Shown here in pieces: positions 24,823 to 34,046 of a DNA stretch of 64,000 nucleotides. Numbering within the stretch: position 1 is the stretch's first letter; the number at the start of each line of letters is the position of its first letter. A program made the position numbers and the translations under genes. The stretch spans positions 3,410,001 through 3,474,000 of the forward strand of contig NZ_CP015243.1 in assembly GCF_001648175.1 (NCBI RefSeq), written 5' to 3'. The DNA comes from Halotalea alkalilenta (GTDB taxonomy: Bacteria > Pseudomonadota > Gammaproteobacteria > Pseudomonadales > Halomonadaceae). The notes beneath the pieces were generated by a model, which worked only from the letters and a program-made list of their open reading frames with translations, had not been told where the DNA came from and did not search any database.

Positions 24823-27800
24823 TTAGCGTGCGTCGACCGTCTCGCCCAGCTCGGCCAGCTCGCGCACCGCTACGGCGAACAGCGCGTAGCTGACTTTCGA
24901 GCCGGCGCGCACTTCATCGAGCAGTTGGTGCCAACGTGCAAGCTTGCCCTCGCGTCGCCCGAGCCAGACATCGAGACGCTCATCGATCGTCGGCGGCACG
25001 TCGTCGAGCCCCTGCACGGTGACGGTCAAAGCCAGCTGCTGGCGATCGAGATCGTCGCGAAGCGCCTCGCGTGCCAGCGCCTCCCAACCGTCGCCGACCG
25101 GCAGTTGATCGACCTGCTCGGTCAGCCACGGCAGCTCGAGACGCTCGCCGATCGCATAGTAGGCCTCGGCGACGCGCTCGATCTCGTCGTCGCTGCGTCG
25201 CGCCGCCTCGATGATCCCGAGGCCAGCATAGAGGTGATGCAGCGAGACCACGCGGGCGGCCAATGCCTCGGGTACACCAGCGGCGCGGTAGTGCTCGAAG
25301 CGGGCCTGCCACGCCTCGGCCTCCTTGCCGCTCAAGCGCTCGCGCACCTCTTCGCTGAGTCGTGCGAGGCGCGAGGAGAAGTGGTCGATCGTCTCGGCCA
25401 CGCCAAGGGCCGAGCGGCTGCGCAGGAACCAGCGGGTGGCGCGCTGACCGAGGCGCATCAGCGCCCCCATCATGTCGTACTGGACCTGGCTCTCGACCTT
25501 GGCGTCCAGCGCCTCGATCTCGCGCCACAGCCGATCGAGCTCGAAACTGTCGCGGGCGATCACGTAGGCACGCACTACGCTGGCCTGGTCGAGCCCGCTG
25601 CCGTCGAGCAGCCGGCGCACGAAGGTGATGCCCATCCGATCGACCAGGTCGTTGGCGATCTGGGTCGCGACGATCTCGTGCTTGAGTCCATGCTGGTAGA
25701 GCTCGTCTTGGAAACGCTCGACCAATCGCGGCGGGAAGGCGCGCTCGACGTGGCGCTGGATGTACGGCTCGTCGGGGATGTCGGAGCCCGCGAGCTGGGT
25801 CTTGAGATCGCTCTTGGCATACGAGATCAGCACCGAGAGCTCGGGATGGGTGAGACCGAGCCCCGCCTCGCCCCGTTCCTGGAGCGCCTGGTCGCTCGGC
25901 AGCGCCTCGAGTTCACGATCGAGCACCCCGCCGTCCTCGAGGACCTTGATGAAGCGCCGGTAGCTGCCGATGCTTTCACGCGAGTGGATCGCGGCGAGGG
26001 ACAGCGCCTGGGTCTGGGTGTAGTTGTCGAGCAGCACCAGGTCTGCGACCTCGTCGGTCATTTCGGCCAGGAACTGGTTGCGCTGCTTGGCGGTCATGTC
26101 ACCACGCGCGGTGATGCCATCGAGCAGGATCTTGATATTGACCTCATGGTCGGAGCAGTTGACCCCACCGGCGTTGTCGATGAAGTCGGTGTTGAGCCGC
26201 ACCCCATGCATCGCCGCCTCGCGCCGCCCACGCTGGGTGATACCGAGATTGCCGCCCTCGCCCACCACTCTGGCGCGCAGCGCGCAGCCATCGATGCGAA
26301 GCTGGTCATTGGCCTTGTCGCCCACCTCGGCGTGGGTTTCATCGCTCGCCTTGACGTAGGTGCCGATGCCGCCGTTCCAGAACAGATCGACCTCGGAGGC
26401 GAGCAGCGCCTGGATCAGCTCATTTGGCGACAACCGCTCGGCGACGATGCCGAAGCGGGACTTCATCTCGGGGCTGATCGCAATCGACTTGGCATCGCGG
26501 GAGAACACCCCGCCGCCTGCGGAAATCAGCCTCGGATCGTACTCGTCCCAGCCGAGCCGGGCGTCGAACATCCGCTGGCGCTCAGCGAAGCCGCTGGCCG
26601 CGTCGGGCTCGGGATCGATGAAGATATGGCGATGGTTGAACGCCGCGACCAGCCGGATCTGCTCGGAGAGCAGCATGCCGTTGCCGAACACGTCTCCGGC
26701 CATGTCACCGACGCCGAGCACGGTGAACGGCTGGGTCTGGGTATCGAGGCCGATTTCACGGAAGTGGCGCTTGACCGACTCCCAAGCGCCACGCGCGGTG
26801 ATACCCATGCCCTTGTGGTCGTAGCCATACTGCCCGCCCGAGGCGAAAGCGTCGCCGAGCCAGAAGCCGTACTCCGCGGAGAGCGCGTTGGCGATGTCTG
26901 AGAAAGTCGCGGTGCCCTTGTCGGCGGCGACCACGAGATAAGGGTCGTCGTCATCGAAACGGACCACGTCGCGCGGCGGCTCGACCTGCTTGTCGACCAC
27001 GTTGTCGGTGATGTCGAGCATGCCGCGAATCAGCGTGCGATAGCACTCGATCCCTTCGTTCTGGATCACTTCCCGGCTGGCATTGACCGGCAGGCGCTTG
27101 CAGACGAAGCCCCCCTTGGCACCGGTCGGCACGATCACCGCGTTCTTGACCTGCTGTGCCTTGACCAGCCCGAGCACTTCGGTGCGGAAATCCTCGAAAC
27201 GGTCCGACCAGCGCAGCCCACCGCGGGCGACCCGGCCTGCGCGCAGGTGCAGCCCCTCCATCCGCGGCGAGTAGACGAATATCTCGTAAAGCGGCCGTGG
27301 CTTGGGCATCTCGGGAATTCGCCGCGGCTCGAGCTTGAACGAGATGTAGTCCTTGGGTTCGCCCTCGGCATCGGGCTGGAAGAAGTTGGTGCGCAGGGTA
27401 GCGTCGAACAGGTCCAGATAGCGGCGCAGCAGCCGGTCATCGTTGAGGCTGACCACCTGCTCGAGCTGCGCGTCGATCTCGCTGCGAAGCGCCGCCTGCG
27501 CGGCATCGTCGAGCCGATGCTCGGGGTCGAAACGCCCCTTGAACAGCGCGATCAGGCCGCGGGTGATCAACGGATAGCTGGTCAGGGTGCTGGCGATGTA
27601 AGGCTGTGACAGGCTGAAGCGGATCTGGTGCAGGTAGCGGGCATAGGCGCGCAGCAGCGCGACCTCGCGCCAGTCGAGCTCGGCGGCGAGCACCAGGCGG
27701 TTGAAGGTATCGCTCTCGGCGCTCCCGCTCCAGATCCGGGTCAGCGCATCGAGGAAGTTCTCGCGCAGGGTGGAGAAATCCACCGCCGGCACCACCGCGT

Positions 27801-29670
27801 CGTCGAGTTCGAGTTCGAAGTCGTTGATCCAGAAACGCTCGTCCTCGCGATCGACGGTGTAGGGGCGCTCGCTGATCACCCTGAGGCCCATGTTCTCGAG
27901 CATCGGCACCACGTCCGAGAGCGGGATCGGCCGGCGGCGATGATAGAACTTGAGCCGCACGCTCTCGTGCTTGCCCTCGGGCAGGCGATAGAGGCTGAAG
28001 GCGACCGGCTGCTGCCCGAGCTCGGACAGCCGGTCGACGTCGTAGACCGCCGCGCGCGGGCCGAAGTCGGCGCGATAGGCCGCCGGGAAGGCATCGCGGT
28101 AGAGCGACATCAGCGCATTCGCGCGCTCTTCGCCGTGGCGCTCGACCAGTGCCGAATGAAGCTCTTCACGCCAGCCACGCGCCAGTTCGGCGATGTGGCG
28201 CTCCAGCTCGCGGACATCGAAGACCGGCGGCTCGTCGTGGTTGAAACGCAGGATCAGCTGGATCCGCGCCAGCACCGATTCGGACAGATAGGGCGTGAAG
28301 TCGCCGAAACTGGCATCCAGCGACTCGCACAGGTAGTCCTGGATCCTCACCCGCAGGTCAGTAGAGAACACATCGCGGGGCACGTAGACCTGGCAGGAGT
28401 AGAACTTGCCGTAGCGATCCTCGCGGATGAACAGCCGCACCTGGCGCCGCTCGCGGATGTTGAGGATCGCAAGCGCGGTCTCGCACAGCTCAGTGGTAGA
28501 ACTCTGGAACAGGTCGTCACGGGGATAGACCTCGAGGATGCGCTGCAGGTGCTTGCCGTTGTGACCGCTCGGGTCGACGCCGGCCGCCTCGACCACTGCG
28601 CGGATCTTGCGCCGCAGCACCGGGATGTTGCGCGCCGAATCGCTGTAGACCGACAGCGTGTAGAGACCGTAGAAGCGCCGTTCGCCGATCACCCGGCCGT
28701 CGGCGTCGAAGCGTTCGGTGATGATGTAGTCGGGGTAGGCCGCACGATGAACGGTCGAGGGATAAGCACTCTTGGCGAAAGAGATCAATTGGGGAATCAG
28801 CACGTAGCCGCCACCGCTTTCGAGCTGGCCGGCATCGTGGGGCTCTTCGTTGTAGCGCGGCTTGTCGAGCTTGAGCAGACCGAGCTCGGAGCCCTCGACC
28901 CGGGCCAGGCGCTGCTGGCCATCCTCGCCCTCGACCAGATCGAAGCTTTCGAAGCCAAGGAAGGTGAAGTGCTCGTCGAGCAGCCATTCGAGGAAGGCGC
29001 AGGCCTCCTCGACGTCCTCGGCGGCGACCCCTTCGGCATGACCGGCACGGATCTCATCGATCGCTTGGCGGACCTGGGCGCACATCGGCTCGAAATCGTC
29101 GGTGGCGACGCGGACCTCATCGAGAGTCTCGGTCAGGCTCTCGGCCAGCTCGCGCAGCAGCGCGGGATCGGTGTGGCGATCGATCTCGACGTAGATCAAC
29201 GACTCCTGCTGCTCGGGGAAGCGCGGATCCAGCGGACTCAGATGGACGAGTTCGCCCTGGGCGTCACGGCGCACGCCAAGCACCGCATTGAAGATGGTGT
29301 GCACGGTGAGGCCGCGTCGACTCAGCTCGCTGCGCACCGAATCGACCAGAAACGGCATGTTGGCCTGGATCAGCTCGATCACCGTGTGGGTCGACTGCCA
29401 GCCGTGCTCCTGGAAATCGGGGTTGTAGACGCGCACCTTGGGACACCCAGCCTCGCGGCTCTGCACCAGTTGCCACATCGATAGCGTCGCACCGTAGACA
29501 TCGTCGAGCCGGCGGCCAACCAGGTCATCGAAGCTCGCGCTGGCACTGGAGTAGAAGCAGCGTGCGAAATCGGCGATCCGCATGCCGCGGCGGTCTCCCA
29601 AGCGCTGATGGAGAAGCTGTTTGAATTGTTCGAAGAACTCTCTGACGTCACCCGTTGCGACCCGCTGCAT
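24823..29670 (-). CDS. gdhB: NAD-specific glutamate dehydrogenase, large type
   Basis: This 1615-residue enzyme belongs to the GDH-180 class that deaminates glutamate to 2-oxoglutarate with NAD+, a catabolic route described in Pseudomonas and Streptomyces. A long N-terminal regulatory part (ACT-like segments) precedes the catalytic core, visible as RVARGGLRWSDRFEDFRTEV, VPTGAKGGFVCK (catalytic Lys) and the nucleotide-domain stretch DMAGDVFGNGMLL. The C-terminal helical part is complete. The ATG at 29670 follows GGGGAAAGAG and matches family length; an open frame extends about 73 codons upstream without similarity. It is monocistronic, with murI about 155 bases upstream in the same direction. 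Confidence 0.95.
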   Translation of the reverse strand: MQRVATGDVREFFEQFKQLLHQRLGDRRGMRIADFARCFYSSASASFDDLVGRRLDDVYGATLSMWQLVQSREAGCPKVRVYNPDFQEHGWQSTHTVIELIQANMPFLVDSVRSELSRRGLTVHTIFNAVLGVRRDAQGELVHLSPLDPRFPEQQESLIYVEIDRHTDPALLRELAESLTETLDEVRVATDDFEPMCAQVRQAIDEIRAGHAEGVAAEDVEEACAFLEWLLDEHFTFLGFESFDLVEGEDGQQRLARVEGSELGLLKLDKPRYNEEPHDAGQLESGGGYVLIPQLISFAKSAYPSTVHRAAYPDYIITERFDADGRVIGERRFYGLYTLSVYSDSARNIPVLRRKIRAVVEAAGVDPSGHNGKHLQRILEVYPRDDLFQSSTTELCETALAILNIRERRQVRLFIREDRYGKFYSCQVYVPRDVFSTDLRVRIQDYLCESLDASFGDFTPYLSESVLARIQLILRFNHDEPPVFDVRELERHIAELARGWREELHSALVERHGEERANALMSLYRDAFPAAYRADFGPRAAVYDVDRLSELGQQPVAFSLYRLPEGKHESVRLKFYHRRRPIPLSDVVPMLENMGLRVISERPYTVDREDERFWINDFELELDDAVVPAVDFSTLRENFLDALTRIWSGSAESDTFNRLVLAAELDWREVALLRAYARYLHQIRFSLSQPYIASTLTSYPLITRGLIALFKGRFDPEHRLDDAAQAALRSEIDAQLEQVVSLNDDRLLRRYLDLFDATLRTNFFQPDAEGEPKDYISFKLEPRRIPEMPKPRPLYEIFVYSPRMEGLHLRAGRVARGGLRWSDRFEDFRTEVLGLVKAQQVKNAVIVPTGAKGGFVCKRLPVNASREVIQNEGIECYRTLIRGMLDITDNVVDKQVEPPRDVVRFDDDDPYLVVAADKGTATFSDIANALSAEYGFWLGDAFASGGQYGYDHKGMGITARGAWESVKRHFREIGLDTQTQPFTVLGVGDMAGDVFGNGMLLSEQIRLVAAFNHRHIFIDPEPDAASGFAERQRMFDARLGWDEYDPRLISAGGGVFSRDAKSIAISPEMKSRFGIVAERLSPNELIQALLASEVDLFWNGGIGTYVKASDETHAEVGDKANDQLRIDGCALRARVVGEGGNLGITQRGRREAAMHGVRLNTDFIDNAGGVNCSDHEVNIKILLDGITARGDMTAKQRNQFLAEMTDEVADLVLLDNYTQTQALSLAAIHSRESIGSYRRFIKVLEDGGVLDRELEALPSDQALQERGEAGLGLTHPELSVLISYAKSDLKTQLAGSDIPDEPYIQRHVERAFPPRLVERFQDELYQHGLKHEIVATQIANDLVDRMGITFVRRLLDGSGLDQASVVRAYVIARDSFELDRLWREIEALDAKVESQVQYDMMGALMRLGQRATRWFLRSRSALGVAETIDHFSSRLARLSEEVRERLSGKEAEAWQARFEHYRAAGVPEALAARVVSLHHLYAGLGIIEAARRSDDEIERVAEAYYAIGERLELPWLTEQVDQLPVGDGWEALAREALRDDLDRQQLALTVTVQGLDDVPPTIDERLDVWLGRREGKLARWHQLLDEVRAGSKVSYALFAVAVRELAELGETVDAR

Positions 29671-29824
29671 CTCTTTCCCCTTTTTGGCACCCTTGCGCCG
29701 TTGCACCAGGAAGACTAGCGCAACTCGCTGCTTGGACGGGATCGAATTGAGCGTTCGACATGACCCATGCCCGGCAGGCATCGCAAGCGCTCGATTCCAG
29801 GCTGAAAAACAGTGGAGCGAAAGC

Positions 29825-30661
29825 TCAGAGTGTGATCGGACTGGGCGCGGCGAAGTCGAAGCGCGCCAGCGCTCGCGCCAGCCCCGCATGCTCCGGCGCA
29901 GTGGCGAAACTCACATCGAGATCGCCTCTGCGCCCGCCGGGCGGCGCGACCTGGGCGGTACGCCGGGCGATCGCCGCCCCCGAATCGATCCACTGGATCG
30001 GCCTTGGCGCCAGCGTCTCGCACCAGGCGCGCAGCAGCGGAAAGTGGGTGCAGCCCATCACCACGGTGTCCAGCCCGGGCGTATCGAACAGCGGCGCCAG
30101 TGCCGCGGCGATCACTTCGGCATCGGGTGCGGCACCTGCCAGCAGGCGTTCGGCTTCGAGCACCAGGGGATCGGCAGCAACCCGGATCACCCGGCATGAA
30201 CCGGCGAAGCGCTCGATCAGCGCATCGGTATAGGGACGACGCACGGTGGCCGAGGTAGCGAGCAGGCCGATCACCCGGCTCCGGCTCGCCTCGGCGGCGG
30301 GCTTGATCGCAGGCACCGTGCCGACGATCGGCAGCGCGATGCTCGCACGCAGCTGCTCAAGCGCCAGCGTACTGGCGGTATTGCAGGCCACTACCAGGGT
30401 GTTCGCCTCGCTCGCCGCGACCCCTGCCCGGCATACCGAGACGATCCGCTCGACCAGCCACTCGTCGGCCTTGGTGCCATAGGGCAGCGCTGCATTGTCG
30501 CAAAGGTACGCCAATGCGCGCTCGGGCAGCGCGGCGCGCAGGTGAGCGACCACCGAAAGCCCCCCGAGCCCGGAGTCGAAGACCAGGATCGGAGCGCCGG
30601 CCACGGCAGCCGGCGATGTGAAACACGGGTTTGGGGACAACGATGGTGCGGATGCCGGCAT
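29825..30661 (-). CDS. murI: Glutamate racemase
   Basis: MurI converts L- to D-glutamate for peptidoglycan. The 278-residue protein has FDSGLGGLSVV at the start, the first catalytic Cys93 in VACNTAST and the second, Cys204, in VMGCTHFPLL. A 25-residue N-terminal extension (PASAPSLSPNPCFTSP) precedes the domain. It lies between the hemerythrin-like gene and gdhB in the same direction. Confidence 0.94.
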   Translation of the reverse strand: MPASAPSLSPNPCFTSPAAVAGAPILVFDSGLGGLSVVAHLRAALPERALAYLCDNAALPYGTKADEWLVERIVSVCRAGVAASEANTLVVACNTASTLALEQLRASIALPIVGTVPAIKPAAEASRSRVIGLLATSATVRRPYTDALIERFAGSCRVIRVAADPLVLEAERLLAGAAPDAEVIAAALAPLFDTPGLDTVVMGCTHFPLLRAWCETLAPRPIQWIDSGAAIARRTAQVAPPGGRRGDLDVSFATAPEHAGLARALARFDFAAPSPITL

Positions 30662-30721
30662 CTTGGTGGGATCGAAACGTTAGCTCGCCGATGGCGCGTA
30701 GGCGTGGATTCTAGCAAATGC

Positions 30722-30745
30722 GCGATCGCCCCCGAAGGGGCGACC
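30722..30745 (-). terminator. GC-rich hairpin after the hemerythrin-like gene
   Basis: CGATCGCCCC-CGAA-GGGGCGACCG lies immediately downstream of the hemerythrin-like gene stop on the minus strand. It has no clear T run, so it is a weak terminator or an mRNA-stabilising stem. Confidence 0.4.
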
Positions 30746-30747
30746 GA

Positions 30748-31296
30748 TCAAGCCGCTTCCGGCGCCTCGCGGAACTCGCGGTAGAGCTGCGGATACTCAT
30801 GCTTGAGTTCGCTGAGCCGCCCTTCAGCGTCGCTGAGCAGCGCATCGCAGAGCTGGTGGTACTCGGCCTCGCTGAGGCGCTGCTCGATCAGCGGGAAGAA
30901 CTCCTCGCGTTCGATACGCAGATAGGCACGGTGCGCCTCTATGTAATCGCGCAGCCGGTCGGCGAAGCGATCGATCGGGATCACCACGTCGTTGAGGATC
31001 GAATCGAGATCCTCACTGACCAGCGACAGCCGCTGGCGCAGTTCGGTGTAATCGCGGGCCAATCGATTGACCAGCTCGGCGGCCTGGGCGTCCTGCTCCA
31101 CCATTCGATCGCCGCATAGCGTCTCGAGCGGGATCATGAACTCTTCCATGTAGTCGAGGATGTAGTCGATCACCTCGCGCACCAGGCGGAAATTGGGTCG
31201 TTGTCCTTCGACCAGCGAGCGCTGCTTGAGCGACAGCACGTGCAGCAGGCGCGCCATGTTGGCGTGGTCCTGACGAAGCTGTGAAGTGGTCTGCAT
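30748..31296 (-). CDS. Hemerythrin-like (HHE) protein
   Basis: A 182-residue all-helical protein of the HHE cation-binding type. Candidate di-iron ligands are H11 in RQDHANMARLL, the acidic pair in DYMEEFMIPLE, and H140/E-rich IEAHRAYLRIEREEFFPLIE near the C-terminus. The typical H-x(3)-E histidine is replaced in the middle motif (DYMEEFMIP where HHxxE is usual), so metal content is uncertain. Relatives handle oxygen, nitric oxide or iron in the cytoplasm. The ATG at 31296 follows GGGAGGC with good spacing. Confidence 0.72.
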   Translation of the reverse strand: MQTTSQLRQDHANMARLLHVLSLKQRSLVEGQRPNFRLVREVIDYILDYMEEFMIPLETLCGDRMVEQDAQAAELVNRLARDYTELRQRLSLVSEDLDSILNDVVIPIDRFADRLRDYIEAHRAYLRIEREEFFPLIEQRLSEAEYHQLCDALLSDAEGRLSELKHEYPQLYREFREAPEAA

Positions 31297-31524
31297 GGTT
31301 CTGCCTCCCGGGGTGAGGCGCGACGAGGCGCCATTCGTCGATAGGACAACCCGGCCGGATAAGGCGGGTCCTCGACGCTCGACGACGAGCGGGTGAGCTT
31401 CGAGTCTACGCCATCGCTCGCGGTAGCGAAGCACGCGACCATGCGGCTTTGGTCTATAGGCACGGATTGACTTCATCCAGCCCTCGGGCCTCGGCTCGAA
31501 GGAGACACCAAAGATCACACCGCG

Positions 31525-34038
31525 CTAGCGCGGCTTGGTCCGAGCGGTAGGCTCGGCCTTGAGCGGGTCATCGGGCCAACAATGCTTGGGGTAGCGCCCT
31601 TTCAGCTCTTTCTTCACTTCGGGATAGCCACTACGCCAGAAACTGGCCAGGTCGCTGGTCACCTGGACCGGCCGGCGCGCGGGAGAAAGCAGATGCAGGA
31701 CCACCGGCTGCCGGCCATCGGCGACGCTCGGGGTGACGGTGGCGCCGAACAGCTCCTGCAGCCGAGCGGCGAGTACCGGCGGTGCGACGCCCTCGGGGTC
31801 GTAGTCGAGCCGTGCGCGGCTGCCCGAGGGCAGTAGCAGATGAGACGGCGCCAACCGCTCGAGCTCCGCCGGCAGCGGCCAGGGCAGCTGGGCGAGCAGC
31901 GCCTGCTCGAGCGGCAGGCGCTCGAAGTGGGCGACCCTGTGAATGCCCTGCAGCCAAGGGGCGAGCCAGCGCTCGAGCCCGTCGAGCAGCGCATCGTCAT
32001 CGAGCGCCGGCCAGCGGCTCTCGCCGCCGCGCTCGAGCTCGATCCGGCGCAGCAGCGCAACCCTGGCGCGCAGCTGCATCAGCGCAGGGGTCCAAGGCAG
32101 CAGTTCGAGGCCACGCGCGCGCACGAAGGCGAGCTGGGCATCCAGCAACAGCGACGAGTCGTGACTCTCGAGTGCCGCGCGCCTCACCACCAGCTCGCCG
32201 ACTCGCCACTGCCGCTCGATCAGCATCGCATCGCTGCGCGCCGGCCACTCGCAGCGCTCACTCACTTCCAGCAGCGGGGCCAGGCAGCCTTCGAACAGCG
32301 AGGGATCGAGCTCGACGGCCTGGCGGATCACCTCGCTGCGCTCCCCCTGGCGCCCGCCCAGCTCGGCGATCACCAGCCACTGCGAGCGACACAGCGGATC
32401 GAGCATCTGGAAATGCGCCGCGCGGCCGTTGGCGAGCAGGTAGTCGACGCCACCGGGGGAGCGCTGGCGGGCGATCCGGTCGGGAAAGGCGAAAGCGAGC
32501 AGCGCCCCGCTCCAAGCCGAGGTCTCGACAGTCTGCTCCTCGATACCCAGCAGGCGACGGTAGCGCCGGGCCTGCCGCTGGGCCGCGCCAACGGCACCGA
32601 CCCTGGCGGCGAGGTCGAGCCCCGCGCCCGCACCGCGCTCCTCGAGCAGCGCGGCGAGTTCGCAACCAAGCGCTCCCTGGCCGAGCTCGCGACCGCGCAG
32701 CAGCATGTGCCCCAGGCGCGGCGGCAGCGGCAGTTCGGCCATCGCCTCGCCGTGAGCGGTCAGGCGTCCATCACCGTCGAGCGCACCCAGCGTGCGTAGC
32801 AGCCCGCGCGCCTGGGCCAGTGCCGCGAACGGGGGTGGATCGAGCCAGCGCAGCTGCTCGGGCTCGGCACCGAAGCACAGCGCTTGGAGCAGCATCGCGC
32901 CGAGATCGGCCTCGAGAATCTCGGCACGGGCATAGGGTGCAAGCGTCGCCTGCTGGGATTCGCTCCACAATCGATGGCAGACACCGGGCGCAAGCCGGCC
33001 CGCGCGCCCGGCGCGCTGGTCGGCCTGGGCCTTGGATACACGACGTGTCTCGAGGCGAGTCAGCGCCCGGCTCGGATCGAAGCGCGGCGCGCGGGAGAAA
33101 CCCGCATCGATCACCACACGCACGCCCTCGACGGTCAGGCTGGTTTCGGCGATAGCGCTCGCAAGCACGATGCGCCGGCGCCCTTGCGGATCCGGCGCGA
33201 TCGCCGCTCGCTGGCGTTCGAGCGGGAGTTCACCGTGCAAAGGCAGCACTCGGGGGGCACCAGGGCCGGGCCAGCGCCCCTCGAGCCGCGTAGCGAGACG
33301 GCGGATTTCGGCCTTGCCGGGCAGGAACACGAGCAGATCACCGGACTGCTCGACCAGCGCGGCGTCGAGGGTTTCGACCAGCCTCGCCTCGAGCCCCCGC
33401 CAGTCGTCGAGTCGCAACGGCGTTGCGGCATAGCGCATTGCTACCGGATACAGCCGGCCCTGGCTCGAGAGCCTCGGCGCATCGCCGAGCAGTCCGGCGA
33501 TGCGCTCCGTATCAAGGGTCGCGGACATCACCAAAAGCTTGAGCGGGTCACCGGGCTCGCGCAGCAGTTCACGCCCGGCAAGACACAGCGCCAGCCCGAG
33601 ATCCGCATCGAGGTGGCGCTCATGGAATTCATCGAAGATCACCAGCCCAACGTCTTCCAGCGCGGGATCGCGCTGCAATCGGCGCAGCAGCACACCGACG
33701 GTGACGACCTCGAGCTGGGTCTTGGGACCGATGCGGCTATCGAGGCGCATGCGATAGCCGACCCGGCCGCCGGGACGCTCGCCGAGCTGCTCAGCGAGGC
33801 GCTCAGCCACCGCGCGAGCGGCGAGCCGGCGCGGCTCGAGCAAAAGGATCCGACGCCCGGCGAGCCAGGGGGAGTCGAGCAGCGCCAGCGGCACCCGGGT
33901 GGTCTTGCCGGCGCCCGGCATCGCTTCGAGCACCGCCTCGTCGCGCTGGCCCAGGCAGCTTTTCAGCTCGTCGAGCAGCGCATCGACCGGCAGTGGAGAG
34001 AGTGGTGAGAGATGAGAAAGAGCCAAGTGCTGCACCAT
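31525..34038 (-). CDS. hrpB: ATP-dependent helicase HrpB
   Basis: An 837-residue DEAH-type helicase. Walker A is PGAGKTTRVPLALL near residue 42, motif II is DEFHERHLDADL (so D-E-F-H), motif III SATLD, and motif VI QRAGRAGRLAPG. The HrpB-specific C-terminal domain follows, with RLDYDPEGVAPPVLAARLQELFG. E. coli HrpB is non-essential and its RNA substrate is unclear. It starts 8 bases after the rarA stop, so it is part of the ftsK-lolA-rarA-hrpB run. Confidence 0.94.
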   Translation of the reverse strand: MVQHLALSHLSPLSPLPVDALLDELKSCLGQRDEAVLEAMPGAGKTTRVPLALLDSPWLAGRRILLLEPRRLAARAVAERLAEQLGERPGGRVGYRMRLDSRIGPKTQLEVVTVGVLLRRLQRDPALEDVGLVIFDEFHERHLDADLGLALCLAGRELLREPGDPLKLLVMSATLDTERIAGLLGDAPRLSSQGRLYPVAMRYAATPLRLDDWRGLEARLVETLDAALVEQSGDLLVFLPGKAEIRRLATRLEGRWPGPGAPRVLPLHGELPLERQRAAIAPDPQGRRRIVLASAIAETSLTVEGVRVVIDAGFSRAPRFDPSRALTRLETRRVSKAQADQRAGRAGRLAPGVCHRLWSESQQATLAPYARAEILEADLGAMLLQALCFGAEPEQLRWLDPPPFAALAQARGLLRTLGALDGDGRLTAHGEAMAELPLPPRLGHMLLRGRELGQGALGCELAALLEERGAGAGLDLAARVGAVGAAQRQARRYRRLLGIEEQTVETSAWSGALLAFAFPDRIARQRSPGGVDYLLANGRAAHFQMLDPLCRSQWLVIAELGGRQGERSEVIRQAVELDPSLFEGCLAPLLEVSERCEWPARSDAMLIERQWRVGELVVRRAALESHDSSLLLDAQLAFVRARGLELLPWTPALMQLRARVALLRRIELERGGESRWPALDDDALLDGLERWLAPWLQGIHRVAHFERLPLEQALLAQLPWPLPAELERLAPSHLLLPSGSRARLDYDPEGVAPPVLAARLQELFGATVTPSVADGRQPVVLHLLSPARRPVQVTSDLASFWRSGYPEVKKELKGRYPKHCWPDDPLKAEPTARTKPR

Positions 34039-34046
34039 CTACGGAC

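Noticed and set aside
24925..26901. Long plus-strand open frame opposite gdhB (658 codons)
   Set aside because: It lies wholly antisense to the conserved glutamate dehydrogenase. High GC produces long mirror frames; its composition (Asp, Gly, Arg, Leu rich) is typical of the complement of a real gene, and no domain is seen.
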